A stretch of DNA of 64,000 nucleotides from Sinomicrobium weinanense (lineage in GTDB: Bacteria > Bacteroidota > Bacteroidia > Flavobacteriales > Flavobacteriaceae). The stretch lies in assembly GCF_018863395.1 (NCBI RefSeq), contig NZ_JAHKRR010000006.1, forward strand, positions 124,001 to 188,000, written 5' to 3'. The translations under genes were made by a program, and so were the position numbers. The notes below the pieces were generated by a model. It worked only from the letters and a program-made list of their open reading frames with translations, was not told the DNA's origin and did no database searches. This document shows, piece by piece, positions 19,310-28,827 of the stretch; the stretch's first letter is position 1; each line of letters starts with the position of its first letter.

Positions 19310-19317
19310 TACTTTTG
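19310..19317 (+). promoter_or_regulatory. TAnnTTTG -7 element
   Basis: TACTTTTG matches the Bacteroidota -7 consensus 64 bp before the DUF5684-like gene. No clear -33 TTG element was found at the expected distance. Confidence 0.4.
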
Positions 19318-19381
19318 CCCCGGAAGCCACAATAGGGTGCAGGCTTTGAAAATATACCCATAATTATAAACAAGAGAACAA

Positions 19382-19771
19382 ATGGACACAAATGAACAAA
19401 TCGGGGCCGGTATCGGGCTGGTATCAATTATTATTTATCTCGTTATGCTGGTCGCTATGTTTGCCGGGATGTGGAAAACCTTTGAAAAAGCCGGAAAACC
19501 GGGCTGGGCAGCCATCATTCCGATCTATAACATTATAGTGCTGGTAGAGATCGTAGGCAAACCCATGTGGTGGATCGTATTATTGCTGGTTCCTTGTGTG
19601 AGCATTGTAGCAACCGTCTGGTTGACTAATCTGTTGAGCAAAAGTTTTGGAAAAAGTGAGGGATTTACGGCAGGACTTATATTGTTGCCTTTTGTATTTT
19701 ACCCGATGCTTGGTTTCGGGGACGCCGAATACCAGGGACCTTCTGCCAAAGAAGCCCGGGAGGCATACTAA
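19382..19771 (+). CDS. small membrane protein, DUF5684-like
   Basis: Protein of 129 residues with three to four hydrophobic helices (about 12-32, 42-60, 64-84, 96-112). The segment WKTFEKAGKPGWAAIIPIYNIIVLVEIVGKP is the hallmark of the DUF5684 family, often found next to signal peptidase I genes or alone. Function unknown. Monocistronic: preceded by a promoter-like element and followed by a 200-bp gap with an imperfect hairpin. Confidence 0.8.
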   Translation: MDTNEQIGAGIGLVSIIIYLVMLVAMFAGMWKTFEKAGKPGWAAIIPIYNIIVLVEIVGKPMWWIVLLLVPCVSIVATVWLTNLLSKSFGKSEGFTAGLILLPFVFYPMLGFGDAEYQGPSAKEAREAY

Positions 19772-19848
19772 ACCTTTAGAAAATCACAATCAAAAACGGA
19801 GATGCCTACAAAGTAACCTCTACGTCAACCTGAACTCGTTTCAGTTTC

Positions 19849-19890
19849 TCATCCTGATGATCTGATGAGCGTGATGGGATGCTGAAACAA
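19849..19890. repeat. imperfect hairpin of intergenic-repeat type
   Basis: GTTTCAGtTTCTCATC and GATGGGATGCTGAAAC form an imperfect stem resembling interspersed repeats common between Bacteroidota genes. Possible terminator for the DUF5684-like gene. Confidence 0.35.
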
Positions 19891-19973
19891 CCCTTCGACT
19901 GTACTCAGGGTGACAGTTCAGCATGACGGGGTACAGGATTTTTTAGACATCTCCGTTTTTAAGAAAAAAGAAA

Positions 19974-20288
19974 ATGCATTCCGGTTTCTGGCATCGTATA
20001 CAGGATTACCTCTTGCCTTGTCCGCTAAAATGGCTTACGGGCATCGATTGCCCCGGATGTGGCTTTCAGCGTTCCTTCCTGGCACTTTTACAGGGAGATA
20101 TCGCCAAAAGTTTCGAATTGTACCCTGCAACCGTGCCTTTCCTTCTTCTCTTTGCTACCGCTGTTTTACATAAGTGGTTTGGTGTAGATAGAAAAGGGAT
20201 CTTTTTAAAAAGCCTGATCTTTTTTACAGGAAGTGTAATGATTATTTCCTACCTGCTAAAACTATACCGGCTGGATGTATTCTCCTGA
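19974..20288 (+). CDS. DUF2752 membrane protein
   Basis: Protein of 104 residues with the DUF2752 signature CPLKWLTGIDCPGCGFQRSFLALLQGD (conserved CPGCGxxR around residues 26-33) and two to three membrane helices. Function unknown; the paired cysteines suggest metal or redox binding. Located about 190 bp upstream of a cobalamin riboswitch but not under its control. An overlapping frame starting at 19910 lacks the motif and was not used. Confidence 0.82.
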   Translation: MHSGFWHRIQDYLLPCPLKWLTGIDCPGCGFQRSFLALLQGDIAKSFELYPATVPFLLLFATAVLHKWFGVDRKGIFLKSLIFFTGSVMIISYLLKLYRLDVFS

Positions 20289-20457
20289 TATTTTACCAGA
20301 AATTTTCTTCAATTTGCTCTCCGGAAACCGGACTCCTGAGCACTTTAATCTCTATCGGCCTTCCGGCGTGATCAGATCAATCTCTTATCGATCTTTTACC
20401 CCTGAATAACCGGGCAACTCAATAACTTCATTAATCCGTTTTTTAAAGAAATAAGAC

Positions 20458-20465
20458 TATCTTTA
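20458..20465 (+). promoter_or_regulatory. candidate -7 element for the riboswitch RNA
   Basis: TATCTTTA differs from TAnnTTTG only in the last base and lies about 8-15 bp upstream of the first conserved riboswitch pairing, a plausible start site. Confidence 0.35.
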
Positions 20466-20472
20466 CCGAAAA

Positions 20473-20672
20473 TCGGTTGAGGTGGTCTCAAAAGTCCTGA
20501 AAACCGTCAAGTGACCTTGGAGACAACCTCATTAAAAGGGAATCCGGTGAAAGTCCGGAACTGTCCCGCAGCTGTAAGCTCATAAAGCCGAAACCCGTTT
20601 TTATGGCCACTTTTCAATGTAGAAAGGGAAGGTCGGGTGTAGGGAGCAAGTCAGAATACCTGCCGCTTTTTT
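20473..20672 (+). promoter_or_regulatory. cobalamin (AdoCbl-type) riboswitch
   Basis: The conserved core is readable: AAAAGGGAATCCGGTG, AAGTCCGGAACTGTCCCGC, CAGCTGTAAGCTC, GGGAAGGTCGGGTG and the B12-box-like CAAGTCAGAATACCTGCCGC at the 3' end. It lies 130 bp before a TonB-dependent receptor gene. A perfect 8-bp hairpin (TTTTCCAC/GTGGAAAA, 20738-20762) between the box and the start codon may belong to the expression platform. In this family, bound cobalamin lowers expression of uptake genes. Confidence 0.95.
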
Positions 20673-20804
20673 ATTTATTCATGGCTTTCGGGGATTGAAG
20701 CTGGAATAAAGGGTCTGTTGTATTCTTTCTTCCCTGTTTTTCCACGTGTTCTTTGTGGAAAACATCTCCTCCGATGCTTTGTTTTCAGGTAAACTCAAAA
20801 AGAG

Positions 20805-22826
20805 ATGTCGGTATACAGGAAATCAGGCGTAAAAAGACGGTTTTTCCGGTTGTGGATGCTATTCGTTTTCGTAGTAAACAGCCTCAATGCACAGGACAGG
20901 GATAACGACAGTATCGTCTATCACAAACTGGAGGAAGTGATCCTGGTCAAGGATATAAAACAGCGGCAACACACCTCTGCAACTCCCGTACAGATCCTTT
21001 CCGGAGCGAAACTCAAACAGTTGAACAGCCTTTCCGTTGCCGATGCCGTTCGCTATTTTAGCGGGGTACAGCTCAAGGATTACGGGGGCATAGGCGGGCT
21101 CAAGACCATCAATGTACGCAGTATGGGAACGGAGCATACCGGCGTTTTTTACGATGGTATCGGCCTGACCAATGCCCAGAACGGGCAGGTAGATCTGGGG
21201 AGGTTCTCCCTGGAAAACATGGAAGAAATAGCCCTTTACAACGGGCAACGGTCCGATGCCGGACAATCCGCCAGGGCATATGCATCGGCAAGTACCATCT
21301 ACCTGAAGTCCGGTGCCCCGTCATTTTCGGAGGGCAGGGACCTGAACCTGAAACCCGGGTTTAAAACCGGTTCTTTCGGTCTGGTCAATCCTTCTCTGAG
21401 CGCAGATTACAAATTCAACGACCACCTGTCTGCAAGGGTGAGCACCGGATATGTCTACGCTCATGGCCGTTATAAGTTCCGCTTTACCAACGGAAGCTAC
21501 GATACGACCGCCATCCGTAAAAATGCCGATGTACGGTCGTACCGGCTGGAAACATCGCTCTATGGAACCACCCGGTTTCAAAGTAAATGGAATGTAAAAT
21601 ATTATCACTATAACTCCGAACGCGGATTGCCGGGAGCCGTTGTAGCCAACCGCTTCCGGAGGCCACAACGCCTTTGGGACGAGCAGAATTTTTTACAGGG
21701 CGAGTTCAAACAAAAGGTCAGTGACCGTTATTTTATGGTCGTCCGCGGAAAATATGCCAGGGACCACACCCGCTATTCTGATCCGGAAATAGTGACCACT
21801 TCGGGCTACCTGGACAATCGTTACGACCAGGAAACATTCTATATGTCCCTGGCCCAGAGTTACCGGCTCAATGACTTCTGGAAAGTAGCACTGGCCACGG
21901 ATTATGAGAACAACAGCCTGGAAGCCAACCTGTATCGTTTTGCCTATCCGGAAAGGAATACCTTTCTCGCTGCACTGACCACCGACCTCAGTTTTGACCG
22001 CCTTTACGTACAGGCCGGCATGTTGAGTACCACCATCCGGGAATCCGTAAAGCACTACGAAGCGGCAGGGGACAAGCAGGAATTTACCCCGACCGTAATG
22101 GCCAGCTGGCAGCCTTTCAGAACGGACGACCTCAGGTTACGGGCTTTTTACAAACGTATTTTCCGCATGCCCACTTTCAACGACCTCTACTATACCTTTA
22201 TCGGCAATACCCGCCTGTCCCCGGAATATTCCGAACAGGTCAATGCAGGCCTTTCGTTCCGGCATATTTTCGGGTCGCACTACCTGGAAGCCCGGGCCGA
22301 TGCCTACAAGGTGTGGATTACCGACAAGATCGTGGCGGTTCCCGGAGCCAACCTGTTCCGGTGGACCATGCTCAACCTGGGCAAAGTGGAGACGACCGGG
22401 GTGGAAGCCAGCCTGAGATCATCAGGGAAAACAGGATTTGGCGTGGGATATTCCGCACAGTTAAACTACACCTGGCAGCAAGCCGCAGACGTAACCCCCG
22501 GAGCCTCCAACTATGGCGATCAGATCCCCTATATCCCCAGGCACAGTGGCAGTATAAACCTGGCCGCCGACTATAAAAGAGCCGAACTGAATTACAGTTT
22601 CATATACACCGGCGAGAGATACAGTCAGAAAGCGAATATACGCTCCAATTACCTGCAACCCTGGTACACCCACGATATTGCCGCCCGTTATGCCCTTGAG
22701 GCATTCGGCGGGGAGGTACGGCTCGGGATGGAGGTCAACAACCTGTTCAATCAGTACTACGATGTTATAAAGAACTTCCCCATGCCGGGACGTTCCTATC
22801 GTGTTACCTTTAATTATTCATTATGA
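20805..22826 (+). CDS. btuB: BtuB-type TonB-dependent cobalamin receptor
   Basis: Outer-membrane receptor of 673 residues: signal peptide (to about residue 30, NSLNAQ), plug domain with TonB-box-like region and NVRSMGTEHTGVFYDGIGLTNAQNGQVDLG, then a beta-barrel ending with an aromatic strand (SYRVTFNYSL). Length fits BtuB-like receptors without an N-terminal carboxypeptidase-like domain. The upstream cobalamin riboswitch and the following surface lipoprotein (4-bp overlap) identify the substrate class as corrinoid. Confidence 0.9.
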   Translation: MSVYRKSGVKRRFFRLWMLFVFVVNSLNAQDRDNDSIVYHKLEEVILVKDIKQRQHTSATPVQILSGAKLKQLNSLSVADAVRYFSGVQLKDYGGIGGLKTINVRSMGTEHTGVFYDGIGLTNAQNGQVDLGRFSLENMEEIALYNGQRSDAGQSARAYASASTIYLKSGAPSFSEGRDLNLKPGFKTGSFGLVNPSLSADYKFNDHLSARVSTGYVYAHGRYKFRFTNGSYDTTAIRKNADVRSYRLETSLYGTTRFQSKWNVKYYHYNSERGLPGAVVANRFRRPQRLWDEQNFLQGEFKQKVSDRYFMVVRGKYARDHTRYSDPEIVTTSGYLDNRYDQETFYMSLAQSYRLNDFWKVALATDYENNSLEANLYRFAYPERNTFLAALTTDLSFDRLYVQAGMLSTTIRESVKHYEAAGDKQEFTPTVMASWQPFRTDDLRLRAFYKRIFRMPTFNDLYYTFIGNTRLSPEYSEQVNAGLSFRHIFGSHYLEARADAYKVWITDKIVAVPGANLFRWTMLNLGKVETTGVEASLRSSGKTGFGVGYSAQLNYTWQQAADVTPGASNYGDQIPYIPRHSGSINLAADYKRAELNYSFIYTGERYSQKANIRSNYLQPWYTHDIAARYALEAFGGEVRLGMEVNNLFNQYYDVIKNFPMPGRSYRVTFNYSL

Positions 22827-24001
22827 TAAACCATTACACAAAACGACCGGGTTTTGCAGTTTTGCTGATCTGCCTGTTACTCATGGTGTTCAGTTCCTGC
22901 CGCAGTGATGACCCGATAGACTTCGAAGGAGAGGATCAAACCCCGGAAATTCCGAACGAACCACCGGAAACTCCAGGGGAACCGGGAGATACGATCCGCG
23001 GATTTTACCTGCTCAACGAAGGGAACATGTTTCAGAACAAGGCCTCCCTGGATTATTTCGATTACACCACAGGGCAGTACAAACGAAATATGTTCAGCCG
23101 TGCCAATCCCGACGAAGTGGGCGGGCTCGGCGATGTCGGTAACGATATCGGTATTTATGGTTCCAAGTTATACGTGGTGGTCAATGCTTCGAACAAGGTC
23201 GAGGTCCTCGACGCAGAAACAAGGAAACGCTTAAAGCAGATCAATGTAGATAATTGCCGGTATATTACCTTTTACGAAGGAAAAGCCTACCTGAGCACCT
23301 ATCTGGGCACCATCGGCGACCCCAATGCCCCCAACGGTATGGTAGCAGAGATCGACACTACCAGCATGAATATCACGAGAACAGTAGAAGTAGGCCGGCA
23401 GCCCGAAGAACTGGTGGCCCGTGACGGAAAGATCTATGTGGCCAATTCCGGGGGATACAGTCCACCTGATTACGAAACCACCCTTTCTGTCATAGACATT
23501 GCCGGCTTTCAGGAGGTAAAACGGATCGAGGTAGCGGAAAACCTGCACCGGGTAAAGATCGACGACGAAGGCGACCTGTATGTTTCCTCCCGAGGGGATT
23601 ATTTCGATATCCCTTCAAAACTGTTTGTTATAGACACAAAAACAGATACGGTCAAGACCTCTTTTGACCTGGCCGTGAGCGACCTGGCCATCCACAACGG
23701 GATCGCCTATGTCTATAGCACGGAGTTCAGTTACGTTACAGGGACCAATGTCATATCCTATAACAAGATCGATGTACATACCGAGGAGATCCTGGAAGGG
23801 TCATTTATCACCGACGGTACGGAAGCAAAGATCGAAACACCCTATGGCATTGCCATCCATCCCGAAACCGGGGAAATACTGCTTACGGATGCCGGAGATT
23901 ATGTAACCCCCGGCACCCTGTACTGTTTTAATGCCGCCGGCAAGCTTCAATGGTCGGTAAAGACCGGGGATATCCCGGCACATTTTGCTTTTATGAATTA
24001 A
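22823..24001 (+). CDS. btuG: BtuG-like beta-propeller surface lipoprotein
   Basis: Lipoprotein of 392 residues: signal peptide with lipobox (LLLMVFSSC, Cys about 26), an acidic/proline linker, then YncE-like propeller repeats (GFYLLNEGN, KLYVVVNASNKVEVLDAET, KIYVANSGG, LSVIDIAGFQEVKRIEV, IAIHPETGEILLTDAG). The BtuG family binds cobalamin on the cell surface with very high affinity and caps BtuB in Bacteroides; its gene position here (ATGA overlap with btuB, behind a B12 riboswitch) supports that role. Assignment is by family and context. Confidence 0.85.
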   Translation: MINHYTKRPGFAVLLICLLLMVFSSCRSDDPIDFEGEDQTPEIPNEPPETPGEPGDTIRGFYLLNEGNMFQNKASLDYFDYTTGQYKRNMFSRANPDEVGGLGDVGNDIGIYGSKLYVVVNASNKVEVLDAETRKRLKQINVDNCRYITFYEGKAYLSTYLGTIGDPNAPNGMVAEIDTTSMNITRTVEVGRQPEELVARDGKIYVANSGGYSPPDYETTLSVIDIAGFQEVKRIEVAENLHRVKIDDEGDLYVSSRGDYFDIPSKLFVIDTKTDTVKTSFDLAVSDLAIHNGIAYVYSTEFSYVTGTNVISYNKIDVHTEEILEGSFITDGTEAKIETPYGIAIHPETGEILLTDAGDYVTPGTLYCFNAAGKLQWSVKTGDIPAHFAFMN

Positions 24002-24014
24002 ACGAAAAACTTTT

Positions 24015-25172
24015 ATGATGTATCCTTTAAAAAAGATCAGCAACAGCACCCCGGCCATACTCTGGAGTTTCGGCCTGGCCGCTTTTTTTAATTCCTGTTC
24101 CGGTGACGACGATGCGGCCCCGGGTAAGGGGAGTGGGGCGGAGTTAAGCCCCGAAGTGGAAATCTCCGGCGGAGACACCGGATTGAACCTCCGGCTGGGA
24201 GACACCCTGGTCCTGACAGCAAACAATCTCAACGAGTCGGTTTACGAAGAAGAATGGAAGCTCAACGATTCTGTGGCTTCCACCCTGGAAGAATTCACGT
24301 TCGTGCCCGCCAAAACAGGAAATTATACCTTGAAATACAGGGCATTCAATACTTCCGGGGAATTTTCGGAAAAATTTTCAGTCGACGTGGCAATCCGGAT
24401 ACGGCCCGTTACAGGGGAGAGCAGCCCCTACGTAGCCGAACTGTTTGAGTATAGGCCTGCCCCCGGACAGTTTATCAACAAAAACCCGGGAAATATGGAA
24501 AGCGCCCGGAGCATCCTGAAACAAAAAGGGCTGGTAAGCCTGGGCGCCTGGGGAGGAAGCATAGTGCTCGGTTTTGATCATACGGTGATCAACAGGGCGG
24601 AGGCAAAAGACGTGATCATCTATGGCAATGCCATGCCCAATTTCGCAGAGCCCGGAGTAGTCTGGGTAATGCAGGACGCGAACGGAAACGGCCTGCCCGA
24701 CGATACCTGGTATGAAATAAAAGGCAGTGCCCACAATATGGAAGGCACCGTTCGGGATTATGAGCTCACCTATTTCCGGCCCGGAGATCCTTCGGAAGGC
24801 GTTCCGTGGAAAGACAACATGGGCCATAGCGGGGAGGTTGCCACCAACACCTTTCACCAGCAACCCTACTATCCCGAATGGATTGAAACGGACAGCTATA
24901 CTGTTAAGGGTACGTTGCTGCCTTCAAGCAATATTGATATGAGTAACCCTTCCTACATCACGAGTATACCTTTCGAATACGGCTATGCCGACAATACCGG
25001 GGGTGGTGATGAAATAGACCTTGCCGATGCCGTGGACAAAAACGGGGACCCGGCAGCCCTGGAAGGGATTGATTTTATAAAGATACAAACCGGGATACAG
25101 GCCAATATGGGCTGGCTGGGCGAGCTGTCTACCGAAGTATCCGGGATAGCCGATTTAAGTATAACCGAATAA
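24015..25172 (+). CDS. PKD-like surface lipoprotein of the B12 locus
   Basis: Lipoprotein of 385 residues (lipobox LAAFFNSC, Cys about 31, followed by SGDDD, a surface-export-type acidic signal in Bacteroidota). Residues about 45-130 resemble a PKD/Ig-like domain (LRLGDTLVLTAN ... YTLKYRAFNTSG). The rest forms a conserved cell-surface domain with DANGNGLPDDTWYEI, a calcium-binding-like loop. Co-transcribed 13 bp after the BtuG-like gene, so it probably assists corrinoid capture or release; no biochemical role is known to me. Confidence 0.7.
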   Translation: MMYPLKKISNSTPAILWSFGLAAFFNSCSGDDDAAPGKGSGAELSPEVEISGGDTGLNLRLGDTLVLTANNLNESVYEEEWKLNDSVASTLEEFTFVPAKTGNYTLKYRAFNTSGEFSEKFSVDVAIRIRPVTGESSPYVAELFEYRPAPGQFINKNPGNMESARSILKQKGLVSLGAWGGSIVLGFDHTVINRAEAKDVIIYGNAMPNFAEPGVVWVMQDANGNGLPDDTWYEIKGSAHNMEGTVRDYELTYFRPGDPSEGVPWKDNMGHSGEVATNTFHQQPYYPEWIETDSYTVKGTLLPSSNIDMSNPSYITSIPFEYGYADNTGGGDEIDLADAVDKNGDPAALEGIDFIKIQTGIQANMGWLGELSTEVSGIADLSITE

Positions 25173-25196
25173 TTAAAACCGAAAACTAAAATAACC

Positions 25197-26540
25197 ATGA
25201 ACACATCATTAAAATACTGGGCCGTCTTTGCGGCTTTTGCCGGTCTGTTAAGCTGCAACAGTGATGACGATTTTTCCGAACCCGAACCTCCTCCTTCCAT
25301 AGCTCCGCCTTCCTTTTCAGAAGGTGATCAGCAGCTTTCGGACACATTGACCGTGGGAGGTACGGTGACCCTGAGCCCCCGCTTAAAGGAAAACAATGGG
25401 GTGATCTATACATGGACCATAGCCGATGAGGTGGTAAGTACTGATTCCATATATGCTTTCGGGCCGGAAGAAAGGGGAGATTATGAGATCATTTTTTCGG
25501 CACAGAACGATGGCGGGGAAATAAGTGCGGTATACAACATTTATACCCTGGGAGGCTATGAGAATGGTTTTTATATCGTTAACGAGGGTTGGATGGGACA
25601 CGGAACCGGAACCTTGAGTTTTTATCGCTATGATACCGGGGCGGTTGAAGACAGTGTTTTTGTAAAGAGAAACCCGGACAAAGACCTGTTGCCCACCACC
25701 TCCACTCTGGAATACGGAACAATATTTAACGAAGAGCTATATCTCGTTGCCAAGGTAGGCGGCCCCGTTGTGGTAGCCGATGCATATTCCCTCAGGGAAA
25801 AAGGGAGAATACCCGCCCAGGGCGGAAATGACTGGCGAGCCTTTACCGGACTTGACGAAAGCAGGGGCTTATTGAGCTCCGGAGATGGTGTTTATACACT
25901 CTCCCTGAACCCGGTAGGATTGGGCGGTAAGATAAACGGTATAGAAGGCCAGACCGGGGATATGATAAAGGCCGGAAATTATGTATTTGTACTTTCGGCC
26001 GCAGAAGGAGTGGTGATATTGAACGCTGTAACCCTGAAAGTGGAAAAGACCATTCCGGGCATACAGACCGGTTTTGCCAGGACCGGTGACGGAAAAGTAT
26101 GGATGGCCGGGAAAACCACGCTGACGGGCGTAGATCCGGAAACCCTGAACATAGAGGAGGTGGAGCTCGGCTTTGATGCCTATGGTTCCTGGGGTGCCTG
26201 GCATCCGGGATCGATCGCCGCGAGTGCCACGGAGGTTTATATTGCAAAGAACAGCGCCTGGAGCGGCGGAAGCGATATCTATCGTTATACCGGGAATGCC
26301 GGCTCCCTCGCTACTCCTTTTGCGACCCTCCCAGAAGGAAAGGTAATGTACGGTTCGGGCCTGCGATACGATCCGAATACCGACCGGGTAGTGGTTCACG
26401 CCGTAGACAAGGGCTGGGGCAACAGCTTTAGCCGCAATGCCCTTTATTTCTATAACGGACAAAACGGAGGACTTGTTGACGAAAAAACATATGAAGGCTA
26501 TTACTTCCCCGCCGTATCCGTATTCCATAAAGAAGGATAA
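25197..26540 (+). CDS. DUF5074/BtuG-like propeller lipoprotein
   Basis: Lipoprotein of 447 residues (AGLLSC, Cys about 19, then NSDDD). A PKD/Ig-like segment (about 45-115) precedes a propeller of the DUF5074 type starting GFYIVNEGWMGHGTGTLSFY, parallel to the GFYLLNEGN start of the second gene of the operon. Last gene of the riboswitch-controlled operon and followed by a hairpin. Probably a second corrinoid-binding surface protein with different specificity. Confidence 0.78.
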   Translation: MNTSLKYWAVFAAFAGLLSCNSDDDFSEPEPPPSIAPPSFSEGDQQLSDTLTVGGTVTLSPRLKENNGVIYTWTIADEVVSTDSIYAFGPEERGDYEIIFSAQNDGGEISAVYNIYTLGGYENGFYIVNEGWMGHGTGTLSFYRYDTGAVEDSVFVKRNPDKDLLPTTSTLEYGTIFNEELYLVAKVGGPVVVADAYSLREKGRIPAQGGNDWRAFTGLDESRGLLSSGDGVYTLSLNPVGLGGKINGIEGQTGDMIKAGNYVFVLSAAEGVVILNAVTLKVEKTIPGIQTGFARTGDGKVWMAGKTTLTGVDPETLNIEEVELGFDAYGSWGAWHPGSIAASATEVYIAKNSAWSGGSDIYRYTGNAGSLATPFATLPEGKVMYGSGLRYDPNTDRVVVHAVDKGWGNSFSRNALYFYNGQNGGLVDEKTYEGYYFPAVSVFHKEG

Positions 26541-26592
26541 GTAAATTGTAAGTGGGTTTTTGTTCCCATATTTGATTCTGGTTAAGTCCAAT

Positions 26593-26626
26593 AAGGCTCC
26601 TTCCTTCGTCACAGTGGAGGAGCCTT
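26593..26626. terminator. hairpin between convergent operons
   Basis: AAGGCTCC and GGAGCCTT form an 8-bp stem followed by GTTAGTTT, between the B12 operon (plus) and the phosphatase gene (minus). Confidence 0.6.
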
Positions 26627-26718
26627 GTTAGTTTAAATCGGTTGGAGGTACGTTTCCCGGCTTATGGTGTACTCCCGGGATTTTCAGGAACACGGCATTT
26701 TACGCTTTATAACAACTA

Positions 26719-28497
26719 CTATGGATTGTGGTCCAGGACCTTCAGTATTTTGGAAAAGATCTCATTGTTCTCATAAACCCCGGTAAATTCTCCCGACCTG
26801 GGGCCATAGGCAAATACAGGGACCATGGTCGCCGTATGATCGTTTGTGGTAAAGTCGCCTTCCACAACATGGCGGTCTATATTTCCCTGGGGAATACTGA
26901 ATCCGGATGTTTCGTGGTCCGCAGTAATGATGACCAGGGTTCCGGGAGTCTCATCCGCAAAACGAAGCGCCTTGCCGATAGCCCTGTCAAAATCAATACC
27001 TTCGGTAACAATTCCGGCTACATTGTTAAAATGTCCGTAAGAGTCGATTTGTGCTCCTTCTATCATGGCAAAGAAGGGTTTGTTCCTGCTTTTCAGAAAC
27101 TTCAGGCTATGATCTACAACTTCTGGTAAAAGGTCACCTCTTCCCTCAAGTACGGCAGGCACTCCTCTTTCACTCATAAAATATCCTACCCGGTCCGATC
27201 TGTTATGGCTTATGGCTGCCGGGCTGTCTACTATGGAAAATCCTGTTATTCCTGCGAAATCCCTTTTTCCTCCGCCGGCAAAAAGCGTCAGGTTGCTCTC
27301 CTGCAGGTCATGGGCTATGGCAGCGGTCATGTCCCTGTCTTTCTGATGGGCATAAAACGCGGCCGGAGTTGCCCCGGTAATCTGATCGGTAGTGATTACA
27401 GCCGTGTTAAATCCCCGGGGTGATAATATCTCACAGATATTGGGTACGGGCTCATTTGCAGTATTTACTCCTATCGCCCTGTTATTGGTTTTTTCTCCTA
27501 TGGCAATGGCCGTTCCGGCGGCGGCAGAATCTGTGGTAAAATCATCGGCAGACGATGTTTTTATAAGTCCTATACTCTTTAACCGGGTTAATGAAAGTTG
27601 TCCGTTATTGGCCAGGGCGGAAGAAGATATCTGGGTCAGGCCGTTACCATCCCCGATCAACAGGATCACATTGCGGACTTTCTCGTCTTTTCTGTCACTC
27701 TCAAAAGTGGGGGTATAAACTTCTGAAAAAACAGAATTCGTAAAAACCCTGTCTTTTAGCGAATTGACATAAGTAACACAAGAAAACGGCTCGTCAGTGT
27801 TAATAAAGTCGACTCCAAGGTCGGTAAAAATTTTCCAGGCACTTTTGGAATCGGGTGTCCCCCAGAAGCGGAAAGGCTTATTAAAACGATGTGCCTTACC
27901 GATGACTTCTTTAACTTTCTGAAGGTCTGTATGGGTAAAACGTCCTTTTCCGTTCCACTGTGCGTATTTTTTGTAATCCGTACTGATCAGGGCCACACGG
28001 TCCCATTGCCGGGGGCTAAGGTCTTTCAGGGCCTGGTAGTCAAAAAATATAAAACCGGGATATTGGTCATATTCCGAAGGTTCGGGCTGATTTCCGGATA
28101 TAACAAAAACAATATTCTTACGCTCCAGTATGGCCGGGTATTTTTTAATACTGTGTACTATCTGTTTTAAGGTTTTAACGGCATCTGTTTTGATATCTAT
28201 GAGAAGTTGCAGGGGCCGGTCCCCGACCATTCCGAGTGCAACGGCCTTATTTAAGGGGTCCAGGTAAAGGCTTTCCAGGGTACGCCCTGTTTTGATCTCG
28301 GCCTTTGCATGTGCCACAAACAGCTCCCTGTCCTGTAAAACCACATCGGCTTCAACAGAGGCCGCCCCGGCATGAAGTGCACCCCAGAAAGGAACTTCCT
28401 GCAGGTAATCGTTATGAGAATGAACCATCGGGTTTTGCGCGCTTACTACTACCAGTGCGCCCCAGAAAACAAAAAGGGAAAACAAAAATCTATTCAT
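26719..28497 (-). CDS. phosphodiesterase (PI-PLC/GDPD-like)-alkaline phosphatase fusion
   Basis: Exported protein of 592 residues (start at MNRFLFSLF, 30 bp inside the longest frame, because it begins a clean signal peptide ending VVVSAQ). Residues 22-240 form a TIM-barrel phosphodiesterase-like domain with HSHNDY (26-31), EADVVLQD and VDFINTDEP. Residues 270-592 form an alkaline phosphatase with LLIGDGNG, nucleophile S324 in TTDSAAAGTA and metal ligands ADHETSG. The fusion could cleave a phosphodiester and then release phosphate. It is downstream of SusD on the same strand, beyond a terminator, and may belong to the same uptake system. Confidence 0.85.
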   Translation of the reverse strand: MNRFLFSLFVFWGALVVVSAQNPMVHSHNDYLQEVPFWGALHAGAASVEADVVLQDRELFVAHAKAEIKTGRTLESLYLDPLNKAVALGMVGDRPLQLLIDIKTDAVKTLKQIVHSIKKYPAILERKNIVFVISGNQPEPSEYDQYPGFIFFDYQALKDLSPRQWDRVALISTDYKKYAQWNGKGRFTHTDLQKVKEVIGKAHRFNKPFRFWGTPDSKSAWKIFTDLGVDFINTDEPFSCVTYVNSLKDRVFTNSVFSEVYTPTFESDRKDEKVRNVILLIGDGNGLTQISSSALANNGQLSLTRLKSIGLIKTSSADDFTTDSAAAGTAIAIGEKTNNRAIGVNTANEPVPNICEILSPRGFNTAVITTDQITGATPAAFYAHQKDRDMTAAIAHDLQESNLTLFAGGGKRDFAGITGFSIVDSPAAISHNRSDRVGYFMSERGVPAVLEGRGDLLPEVVDHSLKFLKSRNKPFFAMIEGAQIDSYGHFNNVAGIVTEGIDFDRAIGKALRFADETPGTLVIITADHETSGFSIPQGNIDRHVVEGDFTTNDHTATMVPVFAYGPRSGEFTGVYENNEIFSKILKVLDHNP

Positions 28498-28514
28498 CTG
28501 AAAAAAATAAACAA

Positions 28515-28607
28515 GGGAGCTGTTCAAAAGGTCTTGAAAACCGTCATTCCGAACCCCGATACATCAGGGTTCAGGTTGACGCAGAGATTACTTTTTGGAC
28601 AGCTCCC
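28515..28607. repeat. 15-bp-arm inverted repeat upstream of the phosphatase gene
   Basis: GGGAGCTGTTCAAAA and TTTTGGACAGCTCCC pair (one mismatch) around a 63-bp interior that contains a smaller AACCC...GGGTT hairpin. It occupies much of the 330-bp gap between SusD and the phosphatase; the remainder shows only the terminator below. Confidence 0.6.
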
Positions 28608-28732
28608 TGTAATTAAACATTCTAATTTAAACACATGATAAAATATGATCGGCCATGACGTATGACTGCATGACGTAAGATATAAAATTTAAAGTGTGTA
28701 TAAAAATGGTATCAAACACAACTTCATAAACT

Positions 28733-28798
28733 AAAAAATCCGGAAAGCCTGACTACTCTTTAATCTTAAGTCTAAAACCGACGGGTTCCGGATTTTTT
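28733..28798. terminator. bidirectional terminator after SusC/SusD
   Basis: Perfect 13-bp arms AAAAAATCCGGAA and TTCCGGATTTTTT separated by 40 bp, giving a stem with T-runs in either direction. Located 30 bp after the SusD stop on the minus strand. Confidence 0.75.
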
Positions 28799-28827
28799 GT
28801 GATGTATTTAAACATTTTAATACGATC

